Positions 9,196 to 16,558 of a DNA stretch of 51,803 bases are shown piece after piece. Source of the stretch: an uncultured Flavonifractor sp. (lineage in GTDB: Bacteria > Bacillota > Clostridia > Oscillospirales > Oscillospiraceae); the NCBI GenBank assembly GCA_910585415.1, contig CAJUDT010000008.1, positions 1-51,803 on the forward strand, given 5' to 3'. The notes under the pieces are model-generated. The model did not search any database, was not told the origin of the DNA, and worked only from the letters and a program-made list of their open reading frames with translations. How positions within the stretch are numbered: the stretch's first letter is position 1; each line of letters starts with the position of its first letter. A program made the translations under genes and the position numbers.

Positions 9196-9380
9196 GTGAA
9201 CCGTCTCCTTTTTCCTGATTTGGATATAAAAAAGGCGTCCATCGTGTTGGATGGACACCGAATCGCCCGCCGGTCCGCTGCGGGCGGGACCTTCAATGTC
9301 CGTTCAGCCCGTGCGCACAGCACTACGTTGCAGCCAGAATTGGGGGGTATGATTTTGTGGTTTTTCACAGAGACACCCTT
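9196..9380 (-). promoter_or_regulatory. Structured 5' leader of the ssnA operon with premature terminator
   Basis: From the predicted start near 9375 the mRNA has about 180 untranslated bases. In order, the minus strand shows a G/C-rich segment, a small GGAC/GTCC hairpin (~9286-9300), a 7-bp CGCCCGC/GCGGGCG hairpin (~9264-9286) and then a canonical intrinsic terminator (9228-9259) just before the SD. This is the layout of an attenuator or terminator-type riboswitch. I could not match it to the purine, guanidine, Moco or T-box consensus by eye, so the ligand or antiterminator is unknown. Confidence 0.6.
9228..9259 (-). terminator. Intrinsic terminator (attenuator) upstream of ssnA
   Basis: On the minus strand there is a 10-bp stem (GGTGTCCATC / GATGGACGCC, one T-G pair) with a 6-nt loop, followed directly by TTTTTTAT. 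It lies downstream of the operon promoter and upstream of the ssnA SD, so it would terminate transcription before the first gene unless refolded. Confidence 0.75.
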
Positions 9381-9415
9381 TTGTATCCCTATCATATCAT
9401 ACTGTTTGACGGAAT
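9381..9415 (-). promoter_or_regulatory. Promoter of the ssnA-ygfK-xdh operon
   Basis: On the minus strand TTGCAT and TATGAT are separated by exactly 17 bases, so it is a sigma-A-type promoter. It is divergent from the promoter of the PAS regulator, with about 55 bp of AT-rich DNA between their -35 boxes where a shared regulator could bind. Confidence 0.65.
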
Positions 9416-9468
9416 GCAATGGGAATTTTAGAAAAACCTGAAAAATTTTTAGGGCAGATAATTTTTTC

Positions 9469-9496
9469 TTGAAAATCCCTCGGGCCGTGATATAAT
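9469..9496 (+). promoter_or_regulatory. Promoter of the PAS regulator gene
   Basis: TTGAAA (9469-9474), a 16-base spacer and a perfect TATAAT (9491-9496) precede the gene by about 44 bases. The SD is AAAGGAGA. Confidence 0.65.
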
Positions 9497-9539
9497 AGAG
9501 TGTACAAACACAGCCTGTCCGCAGAAAGGAGACGGCTTC

Positions 9540-10178
9540 ATGCTGGACGCATCCACCCTGGAATTTTTATTTCACCTGGCCAAGGGTCTGGCCCGGCAGT
9601 TCGGGCCCAACTGCGAGGTGGTGGTGCACGATTTGAGCACCAACGACCCGGACAGCTCCATCGTAGCCATTGAAAACGGCCACGTCACCGGGCGGAAGGT
9701 GGGGGACGGCCCCTCCCACGCGGTGCTGGAGGGCCTTCGGGCCGGGGCGGGGAAGGTGGAGGACCACCTGTGCTACCTGACCCGCACCAAGGACGGAAAA
9801 ATCCTCAAGTCCACCACCCTCTACCTCCGGGACGACGCCGGGGAGCCCGTCGGGATGTTTGGCATCAACTACGACATCACCCTCATGCTGGCCATGGAGG
9901 AAAGCCTCAAGCAGTTCACCGCCGCCGAGCAGGAGACGAAGGAGCCCCAGGCCATCACCCGCAGTGTGGCCGACCTTCTGGATGAGCTCATTGCCCAGAG
10001 CGTCAAGCTGGTGGGCAAGCCGGTGGCCCTCATGAGCAAGGAGGACAAGGTGAAGGCCATCCAGTTCCTCAACGAGACGGGAGCCTTCCTGATTACCAAA
10101 TCCGGCGACAAGGTGTGCAAGTTCTTCGGCATCTCCAAGTACACCCTGTACAGCTATATTGACGAGGCCAAGGAGTAA
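9540..10178 (+). CDS. YheO/DauR-type PAS-HTH transcriptional regulator
   Basis: This 212-residue regulator has an N-terminal YheO-like PAS domain (about residues 1-120; the family-typical EVVVHDLS and the GMFGINYDIT segment are visible) and a C-terminal DauR-type helix-turn-helix (about 150-212, FLITKSGDKVCKFFGISKYT). Members sense small molecules and control catabolic genes. It is divergently transcribed from ssnA-ygfK-xdh, so it is the obvious candidate controller of that operon, probably responding to a purine or a breakdown product. That link is inferred from position only. The start has AGAAAGGAGA upstream. No second component or kinase is present nearby. Confidence 0.85.
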   Translation: MLDASTLEFLFHLAKGLARQFGPNCEVVVHDLSTNDPDSSIVAIENGHVTGRKVGDGPSHAVLEGLRAGAGKVEDHLCYLTRTKDGKILKSTTLYLRDDAGEPVGMFGINYDITLMLAMEESLKQFTAAEQETKEPQAITRSVADLLDELIAQSVKLVGKPVALMSKEDKVKAIQFLNETGAFLITKSGDKVCKFFGISKYTLYSYIDEAKE

Positions 10179-10222
10179 CGGCGGGGCCCACGCCCCAGAG
10201 CATCCAAAAAGGAGGACGCGGC

Positions 10223-10534
10223 ATGGCAAAAACAGCATGGATTTTTTCCTACAAGCTCCGAAAAAATGTCACCAAGGAGGAATTTATGGAGGCGACGCAG
10301 CGGCTCCATGACCAGGTCATTTCCAAGGCCAAGGGCTTCCTCTCCTGGGAGCACTACCTTCAGGACAGCGCCCAGGACGGCACCTGGACGGACTTTGTCC
10401 TCTGGGAGAGCGAGGTGGACGCCCGGAACGCCATGGAGGCGGGCCAGGGCCAGGAGGCCGCTGAGGCGTTTTACGCCTGCATCCGCATGCAGACCTGCCG
10501 GGCGCTGGTTTCCCAGTTTGTGAAAAAATATTAA
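10223..10534 (+). CDS. Small ABM-like dimeric alpha-beta barrel protein, hypothetical
   Basis: This 103-residue protein has a strong SD (AAAAAGGAGG) 44 bp after the PAS regulator and on the same strand. The pattern (N-terminal WIFSYKL strand, helix with E/Q/R, SWEHYLQD and TWTDFVLWES strands, then helix) resembles antibiotic-biosynthesis-monooxygenase-like ferredoxin folds, which are usually small dimers. No catalytic residues can be assigned. Co-transcription with the regulator suggests a role in the same purine-linked regulon, but this is weak inference. Confidence 0.65.
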   Translation: MAKTAWIFSYKLRKNVTKEEFMEATQRLHDQVISKAKGFLSWEHYLQDSAQDGTWTDFVLWESEVDARNAMEAGQGQEAAEAFYACIRMQTCRALVSQFVKKY

Positions 10535-10587
10535 GAATCCGTATTCCGGCCCGTCAGGATAGCGTTCCGCCATTGCGGCTCCAGGCG

Positions 10588-11136
10588 CTACGTCTGCCGG
10601 AGGGCCGGGAAAAACCGGTCATACCACCGCAGGGCGTCCGTGCGCCGGGTGGTGCGCAGGAGGTAGAAGGTCAGCCCGCTGTCCACCAGGAAGAGCGCCG
10701 CCGCCGGAGCCGCCAGCCAGTGGGGCGCACTCTGGGCCAGCTTCATCCCAAAGGGCTGGAGCAGCGGGGCCAGCAGGACCGTCATGCCGCCCCACAGCAG
10801 GGAGAAGGGCAGGCACACCTTCCCGCCCAGATTCAGAGGGAGGGCCCGGTAATCCCAAAAGGGCGCGCCCAGGGCCTTTTCGTAAAACAGCCCCACGGCG
10901 TACTCCACCGCCGTACACAGCGCCGCCGCGCAGACAAACAGCAGCACCGGCCGCTCCCGTACCCCCTCCGGCAGCAGGAGCAGCCCGCAGGCCCCCAGCC
11001 CGTACACCGGGCACAGGGGGAGCAGCAGGCGGCATTTCCGGTCCCGCTTGGGGTTGCGGGTCAGGCGGGCGAAGGCCACCTCAAAGAGAAACCCCAAAAA
11101 GCTGTAAAACAAAAAGCTCCAAAACCAAAATTCCAA
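10588..11136 (-). CDS. Putative ABC transporter permease-like membrane protein (CmpB family)
   Basis: This 182-residue integral membrane protein has about five hydrophobic segments. It shows the signature of the 'putative ABC-transporter type IV/CmpB' family: W-DYR-x-LPLNLGGKVCLPFSLLWG near residues 120-145, and FLGFLFEVAFA in the first segment. Its function is unknown. It begins at a TTG (11136); no in-frame ATG fits the reading frame, and the SD is weak and lies inside a 15-bp hairpin. It sits downstream of gatB on the same strand. A larger relative is encoded at 34801-36108. Confidence 0.7.
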   Translation of the reverse strand: MEFWFWSFLFYSFLGFLFEVAFARLTRNPKRDRKCRLLLPLCPVYGLGACGLLLLPEGVRERPVLLFVCAAALCTAVEYAVGLFYEKALGAPFWDYRALPLNLGGKVCLPFSLLWGGMTVLLAPLLQPFGMKLAQSAPHWLAAPAAALFLVDSGLTFYLLRTTRRTDALRWYDRFFPALRQT

Positions 11137-11143
11137 ACCATCA

Positions 11144-11187
11144 CGCCCCGTCTCGTCCGTTTGATTCAGCTTGGACGAAACGGGGCG
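11144..11187 (-). terminator. 15-bp hairpin after gatB
   Basis: The stems 11144-11158 and 11173-11187 pair over 15 bp (one wobble pair) around a 14-nt loop. It lies between the gatB stop and the start of the CmpB-like gene. No U-tract follows, so it may be a partial terminator or may mask the start of the next gene. Confidence 0.5.
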
Positions 11188-11209
11188 GATTCATACCCAG
11201 AAGTTTTCG

Positions 11210-12646
11210 TTAATTCTGCCGCAATTTTTTTCGGACCGCCGCCTGGACGGCCTGGGGGCTGGCCCGGTCATGCAGCGCCCGCATGGTCTGGCCCACCAGG
11301 AAGCCCAGGGCCTTCTCTTTACCGGCCCAGTAGTCCGTGATGGATTTGGGATTAGCGGCAAAGACCCGTTCTACTGCCTCCCCCACCAGGTCCGCGTCGC
11401 AGACCTGATTCAGGCCGTGCTCGGACACATAGGCGTCCACATCCCCGCCCGTGGTGAAAAGGGCCGCGAGGACCTCAATGGCCGTGCTGCGGTTGAGCCC
11501 GCCGGTCTGGACCAACGCGATAAGCCGGGCCAGCATTTGCGGGGTTATGCGCATATCCTTGGCCTCCAGCCCGTGGGCGGAGCACTGGGCCAGGACGGGG
11601 CCCAGGAGCCAATTGGCGGCCTGCTTAGGGGGAGTGCCCAGGGCGGCGGTCTGCTCAAAGAGCTCCGCCAGGGCCCGCTGGCTGGTGAGCGTTTTGCAGT
11701 CGGCCTCCGACAGGCCGAATTGGGCCCGGTAGCGGTCCCGTTTGGCCTCCGCCAGCTCCGGCATCTCCGCCCACAGCCGCGCCAGCCAGCCGTCTGACAG
11801 CACAATGGGGGGCAGGTCCGGGTCGGGGAAGTAGCGGTAATCCTGGGCGTTCTCCTTGGTGCGCATGGGGAGGGAGGCGTTCTGGTCCTCATCCCAGCGG
11901 CGGGTCTCCTGGACCACCTGCCCGCCCCCCTCGATTAGGGCAATCTGCCGTTGGGACTCAAAGGCGATGGCCCGGAGGATGGCCCGAAAGGAGCTCAGAT
12001 TTTTCATCTCCGTCCGGGTGCCCAGCGCGGTGCTCCCCTGGGGCCGTACGGAGAGGTTCACGTCGCACCGAAGGGAGCCCTCCTGCATCCTGCAGTCGGA
12101 TACGCCCAGATATTGCAGCCGCTCCTTCAACGTCTCCAGGTAGGCGGTTACTTCCTCCCCCGTGCGGAAATCCGGCTCGGTGACGATTTCAATGAGGGGG
12201 ACGCCGCAGCGGTTATAATCAATGCTGGTCCGGCCCGTTTCCGGGTTGTGGATGAGCTTCCCCGCGTCGTCCTCCATGTGGAGCTCGTGAATGCGGATGG
12301 TCCGGTGGCCCCCCGCCGGCAGGGAGAAGGTCACCTCCCCGTCCCGGGCAATGGGGCAGTACAGCTGGGAGATTTGATAGGCCCTGGGCAGGTCGGGATA
12401 AAAATAATTTTTTCGGTCAAAGCGGCTCCGGCGGGTGATGGCGCACCCCAGGACCAGCGCCGCCTTGACGGCGTAGGTCAGGACCCCTTCGTTGAGGACG
12501 GGCAAAGCTCCCGGCAGTCCGGCACACACCGGACAGCACTGGGTATTGGGCGCGCCCCCGAACCGGGTGGAGCAGGCGCAGAAGATTTTTGTTCTGGTGG
12601 AGAGCTCCACATGGGTCTCCAGGCCGATGACGGTCTCCCAAATCAT
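11210..12646 (-). CDS. gatB: Asp-tRNA(Asn)/Glu-tRNA(Gln) amidotransferase subunit B
   Basis: This is GatB, the ATP-dependent kinase subunit that activates the Glu or Asp attached to misacylated tRNA and uses ammonia from GatA. It has 478 residues, a normal length. The start MIWETVIGLETHVEL is typical, and a Cys-rich segment (CACSTRFGGAPNTQCCPVC) forms the zinc site. Conserved blocks include YFYPDLPRAYQISQ, SIDYNRCGVPLIEIVTEPD and EMKNLSSFRAI. The C-terminal third is the helical YqeY-like tRNA-binding tail. The start ATG overlaps the gatA stop (ATGA), so translation is coupled. With GatC and GatA it forms the GatCAB operon. Confidence 0.96.
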   Translation of the reverse strand: MIWETVIGLETHVELSTRTKIFCACSTRFGGAPNTQCCPVCAGLPGALPVLNEGVLTYAVKAALVLGCAITRRSRFDRKNYFYPDLPRAYQISQLYCPIARDGEVTFSLPAGGHRTIRIHELHMEDDAGKLIHNPETGRTSIDYNRCGVPLIEIVTEPDFRTGEEVTAYLETLKERLQYLGVSDCRMQEGSLRCDVNLSVRPQGSTALGTRTEMKNLSSFRAILRAIAFESQRQIALIEGGGQVVQETRRWDEDQNASLPMRTKENAQDYRYFPDPDLPPIVLSDGWLARLWAEMPELAEAKRDRYRAQFGLSEADCKTLTSQRALAELFEQTAALGTPPKQAANWLLGPVLAQCSAHGLEAKDMRITPQMLARLIALVQTGGLNRSTAIEVLAALFTTGGDVDAYVSEHGLNQVCDADLVGEAVERVFAANPKSITDYWAGKEKALGFLVGQTMRALHDRASPQAVQAAVRKKLRQN

Positions 12647-14094
12647 ACCGCTCCCCCTCTCCCCGGACGTTGGCGGTGGTAACCGGTCTCCAGCTGGAAG
12701 GCGTGGGCGGCGTTGAGGACCGCCAAATCCCCCAGGGCGGGGCCGGTGAGCTGGGCCCCGATGGGCAGGCCCGCATTGTCAAAGCCGCAGGGCATGGACA
12801 GCCCCGGCAGGCCCGCCAGATTGACCGGCACAGTGTAAAAATCGCTGAGGTACATTTGCAGCGGGTCGGAGAGACTCTCCCCCAGCCGGGGCGCGGCGGA
12901 GGCGGTCACGGGGGTCAGCAGGAGGTCATAGGTCTGAAAGGCCGCGGCATAGGCCTGCCGCATCCGCTCCCGGACCTGGAGGGCCTTTTTGTAGTAGGCG
13001 TCATAGTACCCCGCCGAGAGCACGAAGGTCCCCAGCAAAATCCGCCGCTGGACCTCTTGGCCAAAGCCCTGGGTGCGGGTCTGGGTGTAGAGCCCGTCCA
13101 GGGACGTACACCCCTCCGCCCGCCAGCCGTAGGCCACCCCGTCGAACCGGGACAGATTGGAGCTGGCCTCCGCGCAGGCGAGGATGTAGTAGGCGGGCAC
13201 GCCATAGGCCAGCAGAGGAAGGGAGCATTTCTCCACCCGCGCCCCCCGTGCCCGCAAAACCTCCGCCGCATGGAGGACGGCGGCATGGATTTGGGGGTCC
13301 AGCCCTTCCCCGAAGCACTGGACGGGCAGGCCGATGCGCACCCCCCGCACGTCCCCGGTGAGTCCCGCCAGAAAGCCCCCCTTCACCGCCAGGGAGGTGC
13401 TGTCCCGGCGGTCCTGGACGGCAATCACGTCCAGCACGGCGGCGCAGTCGGCGGCGGACCGGGCGATGGGCCCCGCCTGGTCCAGGGAGGAAGCGTAGGC
13501 AATGAGCCCATACCGGGAGACGGCCCCATAGGTGGGCTTCATGCCGGTGACACCGCAATAGGCGGCGGGCTGGCGGATGGAGCCCCCGGTGTCGGTGCCC
13601 ACGGCGTACCACACCTCCCCGGCGGCCACGGCGGCGGCAGCGCCTCCAGAGGACCCGCCCGCCGTCCGGCTGGCATCCCAGGGATTGGCGACCGGGCCAT
13701 AATAGGACGTCTCGCCGGTAGAGCCCATGGCGAACTCGTCCATATTCAGCTTCCCCAGGCTGAGGGCCCCCGCCTGCTCCAGCCGCTCCACCAGGGCGGC
13801 GCTGTAGGGGGGAGTATAATCCCCCAAAATGCGGGAGGCACAGGAGGTCTTGACTCCGCAGGTACACAGGTTGTCCTTCCAGGCCATTGGCACCCCGAAA
13901 AGGGGGGATTCGGCGGGCTGGCTGCGGATTTGCCGGGCCCCCTCCAGAGCCTGGGCTCCCGTAAGGGTGATAAAGCTGTTCTGCCCCTGGGCGGCGATGG
14001 TATCCAGGCCCGCCTGTACGGCCTCCTCTGGGAGGACCTCCCCCCGCCGGATGGCCGCGCCCAGCTCCAGGGCGGTCAGAGTGGTCAGGTCCAC
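12643..14094 (-). CDS. gatA: Asp-tRNA(Asn)/Glu-tRNA(Gln) amidotransferase subunit A
   Basis: GatA is the amidase-signature glutaminase subunit, of about 483 residues. The Lys of the Ser-cisSer-Lys triad lies in GVPMAWKDNL. The two serines lie in the long motif that includes AGGSSGGAAAAVAAG and GTDTGGSIRQPAA. I chose the GTG at 14094 (protein start VDLTTLTALELGAAI, 8 bp after the gatC coding end) behind a GGGGGGAG SD. The frame stays open far upstream through gatC, but that part has no family similarity. It overlaps gatB by 4 bases. Confidence 0.95.
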   Translation of the reverse strand: MDLTTLTALELGAAIRRGEVLPEEAVQAGLDTIAAQGQNSFITLTGAQALEGARQIRSQPAESPLFGVPMAWKDNLCTCGVKTSCASRILGDYTPPYSAALVERLEQAGALSLGKLNMDEFAMGSTGETSYYGPVANPWDASRTAGGSSGGAAAAVAAGEVWYAVGTDTGGSIRQPAAYCGVTGMKPTYGAVSRYGLIAYASSLDQAGPIARSAADCAAVLDVIAVQDRRDSTSLAVKGGFLAGLTGDVRGVRIGLPVQCFGEGLDPQIHAAVLHAAEVLRARGARVEKCSLPLLAYGVPAYYILACAEASSNLSRFDGVAYGWRAEGCTSLDGLYTQTRTQGFGQEVQRRILLGTFVLSAGYYDAYYKKALQVRERMRQAYAAAFQTYDLLLTPVTASAAPRLGESLSDPLQMYLSDFYTVPVNLAGLPGLSMPCGFDNAGLPIGAQLTGPALGDLAVLNAAHAFQLETGYHRQRPGRGGAV

Positions 14095-14105
14095 GACACT
14101 CCCCC

Positions 14106-14387
14106 CTATTCCACGGCCCTGGGCGCCAGGAAGCAGGTCCCGTCGGCCTCCGGGGCCCCGGCCAGCAGCGCGGCCCGGTCCAGAGAGGGGGCCGCCTCGT
14201 CCGGCCGCAGGACGTTGGTCAGAGCGCCGCCGGACCACGCGGCTCCGGTGGTGTCCAGTTCGGCCAGCTGGTCCATGTACTGCAAAATCCGCTCCAGCTC
14301 CGCCGTTATGGGGCCCGCCTCCCCCTCCGGCAGGTCCAGCCGGGCCAGGCGGGCGGTGCGGGACACCAGTTCCTCGGTAATCTTCAT
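14106..14387 (-). CDS. gatC: Asp-tRNA(Asn)/Glu-tRNA(Gln) amidotransferase subunit C
   Basis: GatC is the 93-residue subunit that wraps GatA and stabilises the GatAB complex. The family pattern is clear: MKITEELVSRTARLARLDLP, ELERILQYMDQLAELDT, LRPDEAAPSLDR. The ATG at 14387 has AGGAGG eight bases upstream; a TTG two codons earlier is less likely. It is the first gene of gatCAB. Confidence 0.94.
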   Translation of the reverse strand: MKITEELVSRTARLARLDLPEGEAGPITAELERILQYMDQLAELDTTGAAWSGGALTNVLRPDEAAPSLDRAALLAGAPEADGTCFLAPRAVE

Positions 14388-14427
14388 GGGCAATTCCTCC
14401 TTGGCGGTCGGTGTGGGTCTTTCTCTC

Positions 14428-14456
14428 AGTATGCCCGCTCAGGTACCCCTTGTCAA
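14428..14456 (-). promoter_or_regulatory. Promoter of gatCAB
   Basis: On the minus strand there is a perfect -35 TTGACA (14451-14456), a 17-base spacer and CATACT (14428-14433). It lies about 40 bases before gatC. Confidence 0.6.
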
Positions 14457-14491
14457 GCCCCGGAAAGGACAGCGGCGGGGGCAATCTCTCG

Positions 14492-14520
14492 TTGTATTTG
14501 ACCTGGAGCCGTGGTATAAT
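14492..14520 (+). promoter_or_regulatory. Promoter of the mini membrane protein / UDG pair
   Basis: TTGTAT, 17 bases, perfect TATAAT, about 30 bases before the first start codon. It is divergent from the gatCAB promoter. Confidence 0.6.
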
Positions 14521-14550
14521 GTCAAAAAGCGGCGAAAGGAGGGACAAAGC

Positions 14551-14685
14551 ATGGAATGGGTGCTGCTGATTGGAATCCTGATATTTTTGCTGTATTTCCT
14601 GCTGCGCTCCGCCGTCAAAGGAGGCGTCCTGGACGCCTGGACAGAAATCGAGCAGAGGAAACAAAATCAAAGAGGTGACGAATGA
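14551..14685 (+). CDS. 44-residue single-pass membrane protein, hypothetical
   Basis: An ATG eight bases after AAAGGAGGG opens a 44-codon frame. The N-terminal ~20 residues form one transmembrane helix (WVLLIGILIFLLYFLLR), followed by a short charged tail (EIEQRKQNQRGDE). The stop overlaps the start of the uracil-DNA glycosylase gene (ATGA), so the two are translationally coupled. The good promoter, strong SD and overlap support it as real. The function is unknown. Confidence 0.65.
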   Translation: MEWVLLIGILIFLLYFLLRSAVKGGVLDAWTEIEQRKQNQRGDE

Positions 14686-15251
14686 TGCTGGATTGGGATA
14701 CCCTGTACGCGGAATGTATGAGCTGTCAAAAGTGCGGTCTGGCCGAGACCCGCACCAACGTGGTCTTTGGAGAGGGCCCCCGGGACGCGGAGGTCATGTT
14801 CATTGGAGAGGGCCCCGGCGAGCAGGAGGACAAAACCGGCCGTCCCTTCGTGGGCCGGGCGGGGAAGTTTTTGGACGACATGCTTGCCATGATTGACCTG
14901 GACCGGAGCAAGGTGTTCATTGGAAATATGGTCAAGTGCCGTCCGCCCCAGAACCGGGACCCCCTGAACACCGAGCAGGAGGCCTGCATCGGCTACCTGC
15001 GCAATCAGGTGGCTTTGCTCAAGCCGAAAATCATTGTCTGCCTGGGCCGCATTTCCGCCATCAAGCTCATTCGTGACGACTATAAAATCACCAAGGAGCA
15101 CGGCCAGTGGGTGGAAAAGGCCGGTATCCAGATGACCGCCATCTACCACCCCTCCGCCCTCCTGCGGGACCCCCGGAAGCGCCCGGAGACCTTTGAGGAC
15201 CTGAAGGAGCTGCAAAGCAAGATTCGGGATCTGTGTACCGATACCTATTGA
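14682..15251 (+). CDS. Uracil-DNA glycosylase, family 4 (4Fe-4S type)
   Basis: This 189-residue enzyme removes uracil from DNA to start base excision repair. Cluster cysteines are seen at CMSCQKC (~residue 12-18), VKCRPPQNRDP (~85) and the Cys following EQEA (~100). The active-site motif GEGPGEQED lies near 45 and the second motif HPSALLRDP near 158. Lengths and motifs fit thermophile-type UDG-4. It overlaps the upstream mini membrane gene by 4 bases. Confidence 0.93.
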   Translation: MMLDWDTLYAECMSCQKCGLAETRTNVVFGEGPRDAEVMFIGEGPGEQEDKTGRPFVGRAGKFLDDMLAMIDLDRSKVFIGNMVKCRPPQNRDPLNTEQEACIGYLRNQVALLKPKIIVCLGRISAIKLIRDDYKITKEHGQWVEKAGIQMTAIYHPSALLRDPRKRPETFEDLKELQSKIRDLCTDTY

Positions 15252-15281
15252 GCCCCGTTTCCCCTTTGGACACAACGGCTC

Positions 15282-15309
15282 TTGACTTTTCCACCGTGAC
15301 CGCTATAAT
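15282..15309 (+). promoter_or_regulatory. Promoter of the EIIC-like permease gene
   Basis: TTGACT, 16 bases, perfect TATAAT. The predicted start lies inside the following inverted repeat, so the mRNA would begin with a hairpin. Confidence 0.6.
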
Positions 15310-15350
15310 AGGACCTTGACAGGTGTCTTGACACCTGCCGGGGTCCTATT
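15307..15350 (+). promoter_or_regulatory. Nested inverted repeat at the 5' end of the EIIC-like transcript
   Basis: An inner perfect 8-bp stem (CAGGTGTC tt GACACCTG) is enclosed by an outer 8-bp stem (ATAGGACC / GGTCCTAT) that begins within the -10 box. It may be an operator, a 5' stabilising hairpin, or the terminator of the upstream UDG gene. The U-tract is poor. Confidence 0.5.
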
Positions 15351-15374
15351 TGTTTGAGAGAGAGGAACGAATCT

Positions 15375-16463
15375 ATGAAAGCTGTCACTGCATTTCTCAA
15401 GCGCAAAAACGTAGAGGTCTCCGCCCGGCGGTACGGAATCGACGCCCTGGGGGCCATGGCGCAGGGGCTGTTTGCCTCCCTGCTCATCGGCACCATCCTG
15501 GACGCCCTGGGCAAGCAGCTGGGGCTGGAGGTCCTGATTACCATTGGCGGGTATGCCTCCGCCATGTGCGGTCCGGCGATGGCCGTGGCCATTGGCTACG
15601 CGCTGCAGGCCCCGCCGCTGGTGCTCTTTTCCCTGGTGACGGTGGGCTATTCCGCCAACGCCCTGGGGAGCGTCACCCTCAGCGGCGGCAAGGGGGCGGG
15701 GGGACCGCTGGCCGTGCTCTTTATCGCCGTGATTGCCGCCGAGGCGGGCAAGCTGATTTCCAAAGAGACTAAAGTGGACATTCTGGTGACCCCGCTGGTG
15801 ACCATCCTCCTTGGGGTGGGCCTGTCCGCCTGGTGGGCCCCGGCCATTGGCACCGCCGCCGCCGCCGTGGGGGATTTCGTCCGCTGGGCCACGGTGCTCC
15901 AACCCTTCTGGATGGGGATTCTGGTGTCGGTGGCCGTCGGTATGGCCCTCACTCTGCCCATTTCCTCCGCGGCCATCTGCGCGGCCATCTCCCTGACCGG
16001 ACTGGCCGGAGGGGCGGCGGTGGCCGGGTGCTGCGCCAATATGGTGGGCTTTGCCGTCATGTCCTTTCGGGAAAACGGCTGGGGCGGACTGGTCAGCCAG
16101 GGGATCGGCACCTCCATGCTCCAGATGGGCAATATCGTCAAAAATCCCCGCATCTGGATTCCCCCCATTCTGACCTCGGCCATCACCGGCCCCCTGGCTA
16201 CCTGCCTGTTCCACCTGGAGATGAACGACCCCTCCGGCGGCGTGGCGGCGGGCATGGGCACCTGCGGTCTGGTGGGGCAGATTGGAGTTTGGTCCGGCTG
16301 GGTCAACGACGTGGCTACCGGCGTCAAGGCCGCTATCACCCCCTTTGACTGGGCGGGGCTGATTCTGATCTGCTTCGTCCTCCCCGCCGTGCTGTGCTGG
16401 GCCATCGGCCAGGGGTGCCGGAGGCTGGGGTGGATTCAGGAGGGGGACCTGACCCTTTCATAA
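15375..16463 (+). CDS. PTS EIIC-like membrane permease (PTS_EIIC_2 family)
   Basis: This 362-residue integral membrane protein has roughly eight to ten hydrophobic segments and many Gly/Ala repeats (GGYASAMCGPAMAVAIGYAL, SGGKGAGGPLAV, MGTCGLVGQIGVWSG). It matches the stand-alone PTS_EIIC_2 family. There are no EIIA, EIIB or HPr genes in the window, so phosphotransfer is doubtful and the substrate unknown. I chose the ATG at 15375 (GAGAGAGG upstream); an in-frame ATG at 15354 lies just before the SD. Confidence 0.75.
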   Translation: MKAVTAFLKRKNVEVSARRYGIDALGAMAQGLFASLLIGTILDALGKQLGLEVLITIGGYASAMCGPAMAVAIGYALQAPPLVLFSLVTVGYSANALGSVTLSGGKGAGGPLAVLFIAVIAAEAGKLISKETKVDILVTPLVTILLGVGLSAWWAPAIGTAAAAVGDFVRWATVLQPFWMGILVSVAVGMALTLPISSAAICAAISLTGLAGGAAVAGCCANMVGFAVMSFRENGWGGLVSQGIGTSMLQMGNIVKNPRIWIPPILTSAITGPLATCLFHLEMNDPSGGVAAGMGTCGLVGQIGVWSGWVNDVATGVKAAITPFDWAGLILICFVLPAVLCWAIGQGCRRLGWIQEGDLTLS

Positions 16464-16469
16464 CACCCG

Positions 16470-16511
16470 GTATAGCCGGTATTGTGATTATAGCCACAAT
16501 ACCGGCTATAC
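16470..16511. repeat. Perfect 17-bp inverted repeat upstream of the XRE pair
   Basis: The arms 16470-16486 and 16495-16511 are perfectly complementary over 17 bp with an 8-base AT-rich centre. It lies 7 bp after the EIIC-like stop and 48 bp before the first small XRE gene. No U-tract follows on either strand. It could be a terminator-like end for the permease mRNA, or an operator for the small regulators that follow. Confidence 0.7.
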
Positions 16512-16558
16512 GGAAAACTTCCGTTCATTGATTCATAGAATTGTGGGAGGTGGGGGGC

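Noticed and set aside
9196..9380. Purine, guanidine, Moco or T-box riboswitch before ssnA
   Set aside because: Context would fit, but I could not find the conserved core bases of these classes by eye, so only an unassigned structured leader is claimed.
14095..14670. N-terminal extension of gatA
   Set aside because: It runs through gatC in another frame and has no amidase similarity; the GTG at 14094 fits the family start.
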